The notes beneath the pieces were generated by a model, which searched no databases, was not told the origin of the DNA, and was given only the letters and a program-made list of their open reading frames with translations. This document shows, one piece after another, positions 1 to 12,163 of a stretch of DNA of 64,000 nucleotides. Every line of letters starts with the position of its first letter. The stretch's first letter is position 1. A program made the translations under genes and the position numbers. Source of the stretch: Timema cristinae (lineage: Eukaryota > Arthropoda > Insecta > Phasmatodea > Timematidae); contig JBCFYV010002255.1 of NCBI GenBank assembly GCA_039000515.1, positions 47,598,810-47,662,809 on the forward strand, written 5' to 3'.

Positions 1-90
1 CAGCTGAAGCCAAACATAGGTTCGAATCGAATACGAAGTACCCTGAGATTCGATTCGGCTTCGAATTTTTCGAAGCTTCGCACACCCCTA
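1..90. mobile_element. terminal fragment of a DNA transposon (hAT-like end)
   Basis: The window opens inside a repeat rich in TTCGAA. It ends in a motif that reads on the minus strand as TAGGGGTGTGCGAAGCTTCG, a style of terminus common on hAT-superfamily elements in animals. Only this end lies in the window, so neither the partner terminus nor a target duplication can be checked. Confidence 0.35.
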
Positions 91-1549
91 CCGCGTATAT
101 ATTTCAACGACATGATCTATTTTCTCACTAAATAAACAGATTCAGAAATAAAAAACATGTCAAAATGATAAGTGTTTATTAATTATAATTCTTCAATTGG
201 CGTCCATCGTGGCAGTAAAATATCAGAACATAATTGGCGCACAACGTAGGGACCCGTAATACAAGAACGTTACAATCTCACTGTTGAATTTGTGTGTTTT
301 ATTTCATGGATTTTAATTATTGTTTTTCACGCCATTCTGATCTATTATCTTTCTTTCGTTTTATCTTTTATGTCTATGACAAATTTAATCTTCATCTAAG
401 TCAAGCTATTCTTGTTTTGGAACACATTTTGAAAGTTTAAGAACTTGTGACTTTTAAAAATGGCTCTACATGTTTATTTCTTGCGAAATACAAAAGGAAA
501 GCGAGTTTCTTCCCGCACTAAACTGATATTTAATTTGTTTAATCTCACCACCAATGAGTGTGGTATACCCCAATGGAAAGCCCCAGGTTTGGTCTCCGAC
601 CTAGGCAGTTAGGTTTGTTGTCATATTTCATCTAAGATTCCAAGATATCTCCAAATTAAAAACAAGTTAAATGGTCATCAATTCTCGGCAAATCATACAA
701 CACCAAGATTTTTAACTTGTGCATCTAACTTCATCAGCCGCATTTTACTTCTACAAACTTAATAAATATTATTTTTAAGTTTAAAAACACATTCTTTCTT
801 GACATAAATATAAATTTCAATGAAATTCAGACTTTTATTTATTTATAACAAACTCATTGATTTTTGGACTAACAATAACGGAAAATACACCCCATTGCTT
901 TTTTTTTTATATTGTTCAAATTTTATTCCAACTTGAATAATAGAATATTTGAAGAAAACTATTGCACTGATAAAATGATTTCAGTGACCAAACTGTTCTA
1001 AGTGCCAGGTTGCTATAAAAATGTACTTTGTATTCTGAAACGTGTAAAATTTAGTGTTATATTAGGGTAGTAGGGAGGATATATTTGATTTTGATTGAAA
1101 GTAAAATAAAACACACATTTAAAATAGCATTCCATATGTTTTATTGTCACTTTATTTGTTGTTGACTTAACAATACAATGCTAACTTTTAATGCACTGCA
1201 TATATTGCTTTTTCTCTTTGTTGTTCCCATTATTTATATATATTGTTATAGGCGATTGTAGATTTAAAGTAATATATTTATCCAAGATGGTCATGAAATT
1301 ATCTGGACATGAACTCCCGGCCCATCAAGGAGGTTTCCGAGGGTAATACCAGTATCTACAGAGCTACCCAGTTGTCCCGAGACTTTGGGTTTGTTTACTT
1401 TATTTTAGCTAGCCGGAGCCACACTTTTGAAACTTTCAAATAGTCTACATTAATAATTGTATAGAGATTTTAATAAAATTTATATTCAAGAAGATATTTA
1501 AATAAATTATTTACTTAGAGAGAATGTTTTCACAATTTTTTACCATTAC
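91..1549. other. AT-rich non-coding DNA, no recognisable feature
   Basis: No open frame longer than 60 codons, no splice-supported exon and no recognisable repeat family was seen. The stretch holds short A/T homopolymers only. Confidence 0.5.
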
Positions 1550-1885
1550 CAGGGTGCTTACTGGAATTGGTCTGGAAAAAACGGGAATAATTCGGGAATT
1601 TGGTGAATTGCAAAAAAAAAAACTGGTAAATGTTGTTCTACTCAAAATATGAAATATAATAATCATTAAATAAGTTTTATTACAATGTGATTCAAACTTT
1701 TTTTTTTGTAGCTGTTTAATATATTTTATAATTCCTAATAGACTATGTTAATACAACAAACAAAACAATAAATTAATGTGAGGAGGGGGTGTAGAAGGGT
1801 GTGAGACATACTTTTGAGTCAGGAAATGATCAGGGGAAATTATGGAAAAAGTCAGGAATTTCATTGGTCAAATTGAGTAGACAGC
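1550..1885. mobile_element. decayed non-autonomous hAT-like element
   Basis: The left end reads CAGGGTGCTTACTGG. The right end has AGTCAGGAATTTCATTGGTC followed by AATTGAGTAGACAGC, which is close to an inverted CAGGGTG terminus with substitutions. Subterminal GTCAGG motifs recur inside, as in the elements at 3828-6889 and 37256-37627. No clear 8-bp target duplication is visible, so the right boundary is approximate. Confidence 0.4.
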
Positions 1886-1979
1886 AAAAATGCATTTGAA
1901 AAATTGGTTAAAATGTATATCAAGTGGAAGCTAAAAAATGACGAGGCTATGAAACTTTTGGTCTCGATCTCGAGCTTAA

Positions 1980-2330
1980 ATGACGGGCTCAGCTCAATCT
2001 GGGTACTCGCAGAGCCCTAGAATTATTGTGAGCATAAACAAGAAGCAAAACATCATAGAATGCAAAGTGAAGTTAAGAACAATTACTCTTACAGCGTTTA
2101 CTAGAACCTTGAATGACGTTCAAGAAGAGATTGACACTTTGGGAGTAAATAAGGAGAAACTTTGAGATTTGCTTTCTGTGCTAGAGAAGAAAAATGAATA
2201 ATTGATAAACCTGGATCATTAAATATTGAACATAAATATCTGGATAGAGAGATGAATGTAGATAAATTCTTAAAGATCCAAATCTGTGATTGCAAGTTGT
2301 TAGAAGTTCCTATACCAATTTGTCAAGAGG
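1980..2330 (+). pseudogene. possible retroelement gag-like fragment
   Basis: A conceptual translation interrupted by stops at about 2163 and 2200 gives a charged, helical-looking segment with KLRTITLTAFTRTLNDVQEE and then a leucine- and lysine-rich stretch. The pattern resembles N-terminal regions of BEL/Pao-type polyproteins, but similarity cannot be verified by eye. There is no start context or complete frame. It could equally be chance sequence. Confidence 0.2.
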
Positions 2331-2600
2331 AGTGTCGACACACAGTTGACTCGCCCACTGTGGACACTGTCATCACCACTCACGCACTGAACCAAACTTA
2401 GCCAAGACACGAGAAGGAATGTGGCTGTTCTGCTACTCCCCGCCCCTCTCTTCTACCTCCGGGAAAGTTCTGGTACTTGCCAGAGAGGGTTCGAGCTCAT
2501 TCCAGTCAGACTCCTACCCCTCTTCTCCTTCTAGTGTGATCCACTCATAACACCTTCTAGTGTGATCCACTCATAACATTGCTGAATTTGGATAGGTAAG
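2325..2600. other. GC-richer insert with a 26-bp tandem duplication
   Basis: Base composition rises sharply compared with both flanks. The stretch begins near TGTCGACACACAG, a plausible LTR-like start, and ends with two copies of a 26-bp unit containing TCTAGTGTGATCCACTC (about 2527-2578). No partner LTR was found, so a solo LTR is only one possibility. Confidence 0.3.
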
Positions 2601-2901
2601 TAAGAGATTACTTATTTCTATATTATAAATTCCATTTCAATTTCAATCTTCAAAATCACACTTTTGACACATTCCTGATATGTAACTTTGTTGTGACAAA
2701 TGATGTTACCTTTTTATAGTTCTTGTACATTTAGAGGCTAACCTTTTTTTACTGTTTGTTATCAATTCCTTTCTACGGGTTTTTAGTGGTTCTCTGCTTA
2801 GCAGCTTCACGGAAATTTATTTTTTATTTAGTTTAATATAATGATTTCTGTTCACAATTTACTATATATTTGTATTCTAAATATATTAACCGCCGCTAGA
2901 C

Positions 2902-3057
2902 TGTGAATCTGTGGAATACCAGGCCTCCACCGTGGTTCGGATCCTATGCTAAACTGTAGGTCCTTCATTACATCTCACAATCACCCTACCATTACACATT
3001 AGCATAAGTGTGTATAACCTGAATGGGTAGTAAGATGTGATGATGATAATAATATCA
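2902..3057 (+). mobile_element. SINE family A copy, 5'-truncated
   Basis: It matches the body and 3' tail seen in the fuller copies at 36403-36697 and 30820-31066: CACCGTGGTTCGGATCC, then CTCACAATCACCCTACCATT, then the tail motif TATAACCTGAATGGGTAGTA, ending in a GAT/AAT-rich run. The tRNA-like head is missing. Confidence 0.75.
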
Positions 3058-3827
3058 GATTTAAATGTTCCTACCGCCTCTCTGGGGCAGGATTTATTTG
3101 GTAAATTATTATTTTTACCATATCTATTATTGTTCTTTCCTGGCTCCTAAGGAGGCCAATAAACTGCTACTGGCGCTTATATTATATGTCTCGTTTGAAG
3201 GAATTAGTTTGTTGGGTTACCCATTTAATGAGACGATATTAATCGACAGGTTTTAGTTTGCATATACGTATGAGAACTTGACTATTGTTATTTGTTTGGT
3301 CAATTCACTTAATCAATTGCAAATATAGCTGGTCTTATCATTAGGACACTCTAATTTATGGCCATATGTCATTTTTGACATGATATGTATTAGCCTTTAA
3401 CTATAATGGAGTAGGTACCTTGTTTGTAACCTTTTTTTAGTACAACGGGTATTACTAGTCTCCACCGTAGGAAGCCTGTTGTTGCTATATCACCCCCCTT
3501 GCACTGTAAGACTTCCCATTCTGCTCAATTGTTGTACTTGAAATAGTTTCTTTTGTCTTCTTACTGCTTGTCTGTCATTTTCCCCCAGGGGATATCAATG
3601 AGAACACGTGAAACCTTTGGTATTTTACCGATAATTGTGTAGTGATGCTACATCCTATTGAGAGTCTTTTGAATGAAATCAGTTATAATAGTCTGAGAAC
3701 TGACTACTGTTACTCTGAGCACACAACTCACCCGGTTGCGGAAACAATTACAAGACAGCCATCCTTTGTGCCCTCGTCCTAAAAACTTCATGACATACAC
3801 AAAAATTAATAAACAAATAACCTATGG
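3058..3827. other. non-coding DNA without recognised features
   Basis: Only a 63-codon open frame without recognisable similarity was seen (3065-3256). It starts in the SINE flank and is probably chance. Confidence 0.45.
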
Positions 3828-6800
3828 CAGGGTTCCTACGGTCTGGAAAGTCAGGGGAGCTTTAAAAAGGTCAGGGAAATGACCATTCATGTCACACTTA
3901 GAAAAAAACAACGAAAATATTTTTCGCATTTACTGCGTCATAAGCCACTGCCCCAATGAAGAAAGCTGAGGGGCTCTTATCATGCTCAAACTTGCTGTAA
4001 CACAAGTTTTGGTAGCATTTTATTTCAGAAGGTGAACACAGAAATCTCCTGGCCTGCACATGACAATTCTTTTTAACTTTAGTGATTCATTGTTTTGATT
4101 CTTGTTCAAGGTTTGGCATCGATATCGTTGGATACAATGTATAAACAAAAAAACTTTTTTAACTAGCTCTGGCTAAGCCCAGAGCATTTTCCTGAATTCT
4201 CATACTGGATCAGTGGCGTTGAAAGTAATAAGCTGCAGGCATTTTGTAAAGTGTGCAAAAAAATTATAAACCTAAGTAATATGGGAAAGCAAGCATTAGC
4301 TTCCCATGCAAAAGGACCAACTCATATCAATACTCTTGAAACTTTGACAAATCAACGCTCTCTGTTGACTTTTTTCTCAAAAAAGTCAAGAGATTCAGGT
4401 TCATCGAGCTCCCCAGTTTCAACAGAATCTCTGGCACTCAAAGACATTATACCTAGTGGTGATTCGGCTGGTTACTCGAAGAGTTTATCTGTTTCATCGG
4501 AAATCGTAAAGCTGCAGAAGGAAGCTGTTGCCAAAAGTGAAATTAGTGTAGTGCCTCGAAGAAACCATAACACTTTTGTTATAAAAGATGATATAACTAA
4601 TGCGGAAGTAATTTGGGCTATACAAGTTGCTTACAAAAAAAGTCTTTCAATTCGTGCAATAATTTAAGTACAATTTTTCAGTTGACGTTTCCCGAGTGTT
4701 CCATTGCCAATGCCTTTACCTTGGTGGAGACAAGGCTGCATACTTCATTGTGCATTGCTTGGCTCCATTCTTTCATAACAATTTACTGGACCGCCTGAAA
4801 TCATGTAACAACTTTGTAATTTCTTTTGATGTAGCGTTGAATAAAGTTATTCAAAGAGGACAAATGGACATTGTAATAAGATTTTGGGACAAGGAAAATC
4901 ATAAAGTCATCAGTTGTTACTTAAACAGTATGTTCTTCGATAGAAGCACTGCTGAAGAATTACTGAAGCATTTTCTGGATGGTATTTCTCCTCTTCCACT
5001 CTCTAAGTTGATACAAGTGTCAATGGATGGCCCAAATGTCAATTTAAAGTTTATAATACTTCTTCAGGAACACATCAAATCTGTCACAGACAATGAATAT
5101 GTAGTTTGCTAAATCTGGGAACATGTGGGCTTCATGTTGTTCATGGTTCCTTGAGAACAGGAGTGGAGTCTGTCGAGTGGGATATAAATAGCTTATTGCG
5201 TCACATGTACTACCTGTTCACTGACTCCAGCTCGTCAAGCATTGTTTACCCAGTTGACAGGGTGTACAACTTTTCCATTGAAGTTCTGTGGTGTGTGGTG
5301 GATAGAGAATGCAAAGCGTTTTCAAAGGCATTACAAATTTGGGACCATGATGAATGTCAGCCTTTCTTGCAACAGTTCCAGACATCAAAACCAATGACTC
5401 CATATCTTTTTGAAGCTGTAGAGAAACTTCTAAGATACCTTATGAAGTGTTGCGTGAAACCTGATCTGATGAAGTGCACAGGTCCAAAGTTACTGTCTAT
5501 CGATACAAAAAAAAAATCAGAAAATTTTATCCTCAGCAAAAATATTGATATAGGATTTGCAACAAAACGTTTGTTAGGAGAAAATGCAATCACAGTAACA
5601 GAAAGACAAAAACTAGAATGTATACACGAGTGGCGCAGTATGTTAACCACCATGATTGCAAAACTACAAGAAAGAAGTCCCTTAAAACAGAAAGCTGTGA
5701 GAGGTTTGTCTTCATTGGATCCTTGTGTTATCCAACATTCACCTCAACTGGGCCAGAAGAGATTTTCTTTTCTTTTGGAGGATCTCAACCACGCCAACAT
5801 CATAAATGATGTTCTGGCGGAAAATGCCAAGAAAGAATACTTGCATTTTTGCAACCTCAACAAATCTCAGCTTCAAAAAATATTTCGTCCTTGTGATCAG
5901 TTTAGTGATGAAGTAGGACTTGACACTATTTATGGTAGATTTCTAATAGGAGATGCAAACTACAAACATCTTTGGGAAGTAATAAAGATTTGACTTGTCT
6001 TGTCGCATGGGAATGCAACTGTTGAAGGTGGTTTTTCAGTTAATAAATCTTTACTGGTAGAAAATATGCATGAAAAAACAGTCACTGCACAGCGTCACAT
6101 TCATGATGAGATACAAGAAGCAGGAGGGATTAAAAACAAACAAATTAGCAAAAAGATGTTGGATTACGTGAGAGGTGCTCGGAAACGCTATCATGAATAT
6201 TTGAAGATGAAGAAGCAGGAAAGAAGTGAAGAAGAAGGCAGAAAAGAGGAAATTAGATATACAAGTTAAAGATTTAGAAGGAAAAAAAAAATAATAATGA
6301 TGGCAACTGAAGAGAAACGAGAAGCAATAGAAGTGGAGTTGCAAGAACTGAAGAAGAAACAAGCTTCACTTTATTAAATATAGCATAGTATCTTATTGTA
6401 TGACTTTTGATAATTTTAATAAAAAGAAAATTCACTTAAAACATGAATAATATGAAAGCAGAAACAGTTCCTCCTGTTGTGAACTATTCAGTTCAGAATA
6501 TTTACAGTTTAGGTAAAATAAGACTGTAATGATACCAAACTTTTTAGTATGTTCTTAGTGGCCTGTTATTTAGTATGTATTTCTGCACATGATACCAAAG
6601 TGAATCAAGTTTATTACAACTTTTTGATAGGGTTAGACATATTTAATTATTTTTCCATCATTTTCCCTGAACTAATTGGCAAGACGTCTGCTTTCTTATT
6701 CTTCCATGACAGTTGAGGCAAGGTTGGCTGTAGGGGAGGAGGAGGCCAAAATAAATGTATTTAAATTAATATTTTCACATGAATAGTATCGTAAAGTTAT

Positions 6801-6889
6801 AGTAGAAATTTTATGAGAAATTGGTCAGGGAACTTTAGAAAAGTCAGGAAAGTCAGGGAGAATTTTTTATAAATACTGTAGGAACCCTG
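3828..6889 (+). mobile_element. hAT-superfamily DNA transposon with 12-bp TIRs
   Basis: The left terminus CAGGGTTCCTAC (3828-3839) and right terminus GTAGGAACCCTG (6878-6889) are perfect inverted repeats enclosing a decayed transposase (4170-6377). Subterminal regions carry direct GTCAGGG motifs near both ends. A CAGGG start is typical of hAT elements. The expected 8-bp target duplication is not clear: the left flank is ACCTATGG and the right flank TATGCGTG. The right flank has been converted into a 34-bp minisatellite (6871-7241), which obscures the original junction. Confidence 0.8.
4170..6377 (+). pseudogene. BED-finger/hAT-like transposase, frameshifted
   Basis: This is the relic of a transposase with an N-terminal BED-type zinc-finger segment and a C-terminal hAT dimerisation region. 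Translating from 4170 gives WLSPEHFPEF, the paired cysteines of FCKVCKKI, then SNMGKQALASHAKG with the zinc-binding His. The central part contains CGLHVVHGSLRTG (about 5124-5162) and YGRFLIGD. The hAT C-terminal signature LSHGNATVEGGFSVNK follows at about 6000. Lesions seen: frame changes near 4640, 4727 and 5106, one in-frame TGA at 5991-5993, and a further shift between about 6240 and 6300 before a last lysine/glutamate-rich coiled segment ending near 6377. The frame continues unchanged across the TGA, so that lesion is a point nonsense change rather than an indel. The assignment to hAT rests on these motifs and on the flanking TIRs. It is clearly non-functional here. Confidence 0.8.
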
Positions 6890-7241
6890 TATGCGTGTTT
6901 TTACAAATACTGTAGGAACCCTGTATGGGTGTTTTTACAAATACTGTAGGAACCCTGTATGGGTGTTTTTACAAATACTGTAGGAACCCTGTATGGGTGC
7001 TTTTACAAATACTGTAGGAACCCTGTATGGGTGCTTTTACAAATACTGTAGGAACCCTGTATGGGTGCTTTTACAAATACTGTAGGAACCCTGTATGGGT
7101 GCTTTTACAAATACTGTAGGAACCCTGTATGGGTGCTTTTACAAATACTGTAGGAACCTGTATGGTGCTTTTACAAATACTGTAGGAACCCTGTATGGGT
7201 GCTTTTACAAATACTGTAGGAACCCTGTATGTGTGTTTTTA
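6871..7241 (+). repeat. 34-bp minisatellite, 11 units, containing the hAT right terminus
   Basis: Eleven head-to-tail units of about 34 bp occur, each including ACTGTAGGAACCCTGTATG and a TTTTTAC or CTTTTAC spacer. One unit (around 7150-7180) has lost two bases. The first unit overlaps the right end of the hAT element, so every unit contains that element's terminal GTAGGAACCCTG. Early units have GTGTTTTT and later ones GTGCTTTT, showing a homogenised subset. Confidence 0.95.
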
Positions 7242-8680
7242 AAATGTAAAATCAATTTACCACAACACAAAGGAAAAACAAGAGATAAATTTTAAATGTT
7301 TATTTATAATAATGATATACACTATATCAAAAGATATGAAAACCATGCATGATGATACAAATAAAAAATACGATAAACATTTTAAGGATATATTAAAAAT
7401 TTATTGTGTGTTTGTGTTTTGTTTCTTCTGTCTTTATTACCATCAGTAAATTTACTTTTAAATTATATAAATTTAACAAGTCTGAGGCTCACTTAATAAC
7501 CTACTCACAAAAGAATATTATATAGTCCAAAGAATTATTAAACTCATATTTTCAAAGAACAAATACCAATTTACAAAATTACTTGAATGAATTGCTAGAC
7601 TAAATTTGACCAAATTAATATTTAAATTGATCACAAATAGATAGGAATAGTATCAAATCTAGATTGAATAGTTGTAATTCCCTAATATAGCTTCAAAATG
7701 GTGACAGACAAATTCAAACCATGTGATTGAACATGAAGGGAACAAGTGCATTACAATGATGCGCCCACACTGTGGTCTGTTCAGTTAAGAGGCCGGTCAA
7801 CCCATACCCATCAAAACATGGCAATACAAAATAAAAGATTGTGACAAAACCGTTCTATGTATTTGAAATCGGTTTTCACCAATGAAAAGGTATTTATATT
7901 ATCTAGAAAGAAGACTCTGTTAAACACTTACTAATCATACTAATTAAACTATACAATGAAAACTATCACATTTTCAGCCTCACACTATTTTGCTTATAAT
8001 GACTTCATTAAGTTAAATATTCAAAATTGAATTTTACTATATAAAGCAGAACTATTTTTACTTCAATTTTCTTAGATTATAATTTTTATTTATTCTATTA
8101 GTTTTATATATATATTTTAAAAAGAGTAATTACTTTAACTAGATTATTATAGATGTAAGTATTAATGTATGAAAAATAAGAAATCACAAGGCTAGATAAT
8201 ATTTTTCTCCTGATTTTAGTTATTTTTTTATAATTTATTAGTTTAAAACTGAGCTTTAAAACATTATTTTAAGAATTAAAATTTAAACAATTTGGTAGCC
8301 GTAGTGTAACGCTGTTTGTTGTCAAACAAGGAACTATGTGTACCTGCTGGCAACTGTCCACTGTCTTTCATCTGCAGCGTTGCCACGATCGTTTTCAAAA
8401 AGAAGAAGAGAGATATCATTTCTTCCAACATTTTGAATCTTTAAAATTGTGTTTCAAATGTTTTAAATCAAACATAGGAGTCAATGTATCTGCCTGGGTG
8501 TGGTTGGCGTTCAATCTGAACCACCGGTACATTTTAAATTAAAAATGTTATCATTACTGTAAAGTGTTTTTTCGAAGTATTTGTTTAAATTATTAACTTT
8601 ATTCTATGTGCCAAGTCTTAGCACACGTTCGGGCTATCACAAGAACCTCACAAACGTGAAATTAAATTATTATTAAAAGA

Positions 8681-8760
8681 ATGGGAAACAAAAGCCAACT
8701 TTGTTTAAGTGCACCGCGAAAGAAACGGCGTAAAATTATTTTAGAATATTTAAAGAGAAG
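8681..8760 (+). CDS. candidate first coding exon with basic motif (hypothetical)
   Basis: An ATG at 8681 opens a 26-codon frame containing the basic cluster PRKKRRK. It runs directly into an AG|GTAAGT consensus splice donor at 8760/8761. The combination of ATG, nuclear-localisation-like basic run and perfect donor is suggestive of a short first exon, but no continuation exon could be linked and there is no homology. It may be coincidence. PRMT1 begins downstream on the same strand, but this segment does not resemble known PRMT1 N-termini. Confidence 0.2.
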
Positions 8761-9211
8761 GTAAGTTAATTAAAATATTATGAAAATTAGTTTGGTAGCC
8801 TTTATCATGTTTACTAATTGATTGGGCCAGTTTTTGATTAATTGAAAAAACACATCAATATATGTTAAAAATATGTAATTAACTGTTTATATTTTTTGTA
8901 TATTTATCACCACTTTTGTACATTATTAAATTTACCTTGGACTATGTGTTGTGTAAAATAACAATGTTTTACAATCTCTATTTACTTATTATGAATTATG
9001 ATTGTGTAATTATTATACTATTGATTGTTTAGCTCTTGCAAATTTATCTAAATTGTCTAATTACACACTACATTCTAAATTTACTTTTAATTTATTATAC
9101 CAGCTTTGATTCATATGAACCACTTTAGTGAAAACATAATTGTGAAAATAATTATATAGACTTTCACAAAAAGATTATTAATTAAAAAAAAAGATATTTA
9201 TAACTAGAGCT

Positions 9212-9215
<4 letters not shown>

Positions 9216-9252
<37 letters not shown>
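9216..9252. repeat. (TA)n microsatellite
   Basis: About 18 uninterrupted TA dinucleotides in AT-rich DNA. Confidence 0.95.
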
Positions 9253-9257
<5 letters not shown>

Positions 9258-10268
9258 ACCAAAGATGATTCTTTATATAAAGGAGAGTAATAAGGAACAT
9301 AGGGAGGAAAAGTAATTTGGAAATCAAGGTTCCCAGATGATGGGACAAGGTGGGTTCATTAGAATAACTACAGGTGGGGTATTAAGACCTTAAAAATAAA
9401 TTTGAAAGGGTTTTTATATTTGTAAATGAGAGGGTTATTTTAATTAATATTATCTGGTTTTCTAAATAGTTCATACAAATATATTGTACTTACTTTTTTC
9501 TAGATAATATAATGAAATATTTCACCTTGTAGGCTTAAGGATAAAATTGAGACATTGTACTACTGTAAATCTGTATTATCATAAGGATCAAATGTGTTGT
9601 TTTTTATATCAAAAATACAACTACATGAATAATTTGGAATAGTTTCTCACATAATAAACCAATTTCTACTATTTACGAGTGTGGTATAACCAATATTTAA
9701 ACCTTTATATCTTCTGTGCTGATCTAAGCGAGCGTATCTTATTAATTCTTAAATGTATATTTTCAAAATAACAAGAGCAAGAGACCATTTTTTTATGTGT
9801 ATTTTTTGAAACTGAATAAAACATCTATTTTTTGAAATAATTTAGTTTCTGTTAGACTTAGGTCGTTCATGTGGTTTTTTAGTTACAATATTATAATTTT
9901 AAAATAATTATGATTTACTAAAGGCTTAATATGTATCTAGAATGCCTAGATTGGTTAAGGTTGGATAAAATATGTTGAGTTTTTTTAGCGTTTTTTCTTT
10001 AAACGCATGTTCCTAACCCTGAGAAAGAAAAACAGATCTTTATTTTTCCTGAAAATACCATTTGTATATTGAGTTTTGTTAAAATTGGAGGACATTAACT
10101 CCTTATTTAAGTATTTTTCTACTGTTGTAAACTTGTTTTCAGATAATTATTGCGACTCGTAGTTTGTGCCTGAAATTTGAAAGTATATTTATTAGTAACA
10201 AACCAGAGCCCTAACAAAAATATTTCAGGCAAAGTTCCTCCCAGTTTATGCCAGAGACCGAGTATATA

Positions 10269-10471
10269 ATAATTACTCTATTAAGGTAGGATGAGAAAGG
10301 AAGCATTTTAGAGATAATCAACCAGCATTCGCTTTCAAGATGAGTGGGAAAACATATAGGGACAAGACAGCTTCAGTAGACCCGACTGGGATTCAAACCC
10401 CAATTTCCACGTCATCATAAGGCCCGTTTAACACAAGAGTGACGCCTTAAATAATTTGTCTACTAAAGCGG
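10269..10471 (-). mobile_element. SINE family C copy (tRNA-like head)
   Basis: On the minus strand the copy starts with a tRNA-like head. An A-box-like region corresponds to the plus-strand text around 10441-10471 and a B-box-like segment reads GGTTTGAATCCCAGTCGGG. The body GAGTGGGAAAACATATAGGG and GGAAGCATTTTAGAGATAAT aligns with copies at 23361-23610, 27909-28125 and 38951-39157. Confidence 0.65.
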
Positions 10472-10492
10472 ATTAGACCGATAACTGCGTGC

Positions 10493-10710
10493 TACAGTAG
10501 CCCCATGGCTTCTTTGGTGCTGACTGACAGCTGTCGGCTTTGAAAAGTTACCAGACCTAATTATATATCCTTACGCTGAACCATATGATCTGCAAAGACA
10601 TGTGTTTAGCAGCTTTCACTTATGACAGTCAAAATTTAGGTATATACCTAAATGTTGACTGTCAGCTGTGAGCTGTCAGTCAGCACCAAAGAAGCCATAG
10701 AGCTACTGTA
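10493..10710. mobile_element. 218-bp MITE with ~40-bp TIRs and TA target site
   Basis: The two ends are inverted copies sharing TACAGTAGC and GGCTTCTTTGGTGCTGACTG with about two mismatches over 35-40 bp. The outermost dinucleotides are TA on both sides, consistent with Tc1/mariner-type target duplication, giving an element of 214 bp between the TAs. Near the right arm lies a perfect 20-bp palindrome, ATTTAGGTATATACCTAAAT (10634-10653). No coding capacity. Confidence 0.8.
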
Positions 10711-11577
10711 ACTTTGACAAGTTTTTTTTTATTTATTTTTATCACGTCTGAAGATGATAAAATATCGTTACATATATTATGAAATTTTATTATTTCTCGC
10801 TACAAAATTGTGGGCCAAAATAAGATCAAAACTCAAAAATATTTGTATCTAATTGGGTGTTTATGCGTTTTCAAAACTTGGTCAGTTTCCATTAAATTAG
10901 TTTCTTACACGTCAAAACTTCTAAACGAGTTTTGACCGAAATGTCAGCTCTGATCACTTCACACTTTGCATTACTGGCACTACCAATAAGGATTCATAAA
11001 ATGACATAAGGATTTAATTTTTTAGAAGTAGTTCAAAAGACAAAAGGAGATAAAACGAGCACACGTGTCATTAAATAATCAATTTGATTTCTATTTTATA
11101 GGCGAATATCTAAAAATTCAATATTTTTATGCACAATTGTGTAGCATTTGTTTTTTTCCCATACTGAAAGCATTGGGCATCTTGACAGGGGAACTCACAT
11201 TTCGAATTCAAGTAGCCGAAGAAAACTGAATTCTAATATTGTGTATTTTTCTCATCTACTAACAATAGCTAGCGTGGATGATTGGTTTGTATTTTAAATT
11301 TGCTCCCCGTGGGATGTAAAGCTGCTAATGACCAACCAGAATTATAATTAATAGTGAATCACATAAAATTTGTTCCTTTAAGTTAAAGCTACAGTTGACA
11401 CATATTTAAAAAATTGGTTGTACACAGTATTTAATAAAGCTTTGATTTGTTTTTACTTTCAGAGCTACCACTTTTTTTTTACCAGAAAATTCTTTATTTT
11501 TCCAGGTTTTATAAAGGGGATTCTCATTTTATCGGAACACTTAATGAGAGTATATAGAAATGAAACCTTATTCTTTA
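10711..11577. other. AT-rich DNA, nothing recognised
   Basis: No open frame over 60 codons and no recognised repeat was seen. Confidence 0.45.
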
Positions 11578-12080
11578 CTAGATAGCTGTTGCCCGCGGCT
11601 TTGCTCGCGTGGAAGTTGATTATATACAAATACGAAAATATACATATGTATTTACAGATTAATTTAAAATATTACGATACGTTGATGACCATAACTTGAC
11701 CTCAGATCAAAAATAATGCAAGTCCAATACAAACTTTCACCCCTTTTTCATCCCTTATTAAATAAAATTTCCAATCCTTATTAATTAAATTTCCAAAATT
11801 CCTGAAACATGTATTTATTTGTTTTACGTCAATAACCGAAATACAAAATTTTGTTTATGTAACTTTCAAAATGACGGACTTTCATACATATTATCATACA
11901 TATTATCATCCCCTATTTTGACCCCTTTGGGGTGGAATTTTCTAAAATCCTTTCTTAGTGGGTGCCTACATAACAAAATGAATATACACTCCGAATTTCA
12001 TGCTTGTAGCCTTGATAGTTTGCGCTCGGCGATGATGAATCAGTCAGTCAGTCAGGACATGTTATTTTATAAGTATAGAT
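11578..12080. repeat. insect-type dispersed repeat (GTTGCCCGCGGCTT...GTCAGTCAG)
   Basis: It begins with AGATAGCTGTTGCCCGCGGC and TTTGCTCGCGTGG and ends with GATGATGAATCAGTCAGTCA, then a TTATTTTATAAGTATAGAT tail. This start and end style is very common in insect genomes as a non-coding dispersed repeat, probably a retroelement 3' region. The family name is not assigned here. Confidence 0.6.
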
Positions 12081-12163
12081 AAAATTGATTAGTGAGGTAA
12101 TGAAATTGGTGTCTAGAACAGATTTATTTGATTTTGAAGTAGAAATATATGCAGTCACTCACA

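Larger units (their letters stand above)
7242..10268. other. AT-rich intergenic DNA
   Basis: Long A/T-rich stretch without recognised genes apart from the small candidate exon at 8681-8760 and a TA microsatellite at 9216-9252. A 68-codon frame at 8336-8542 has no recognisable similarity. Confidence 0.45.
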
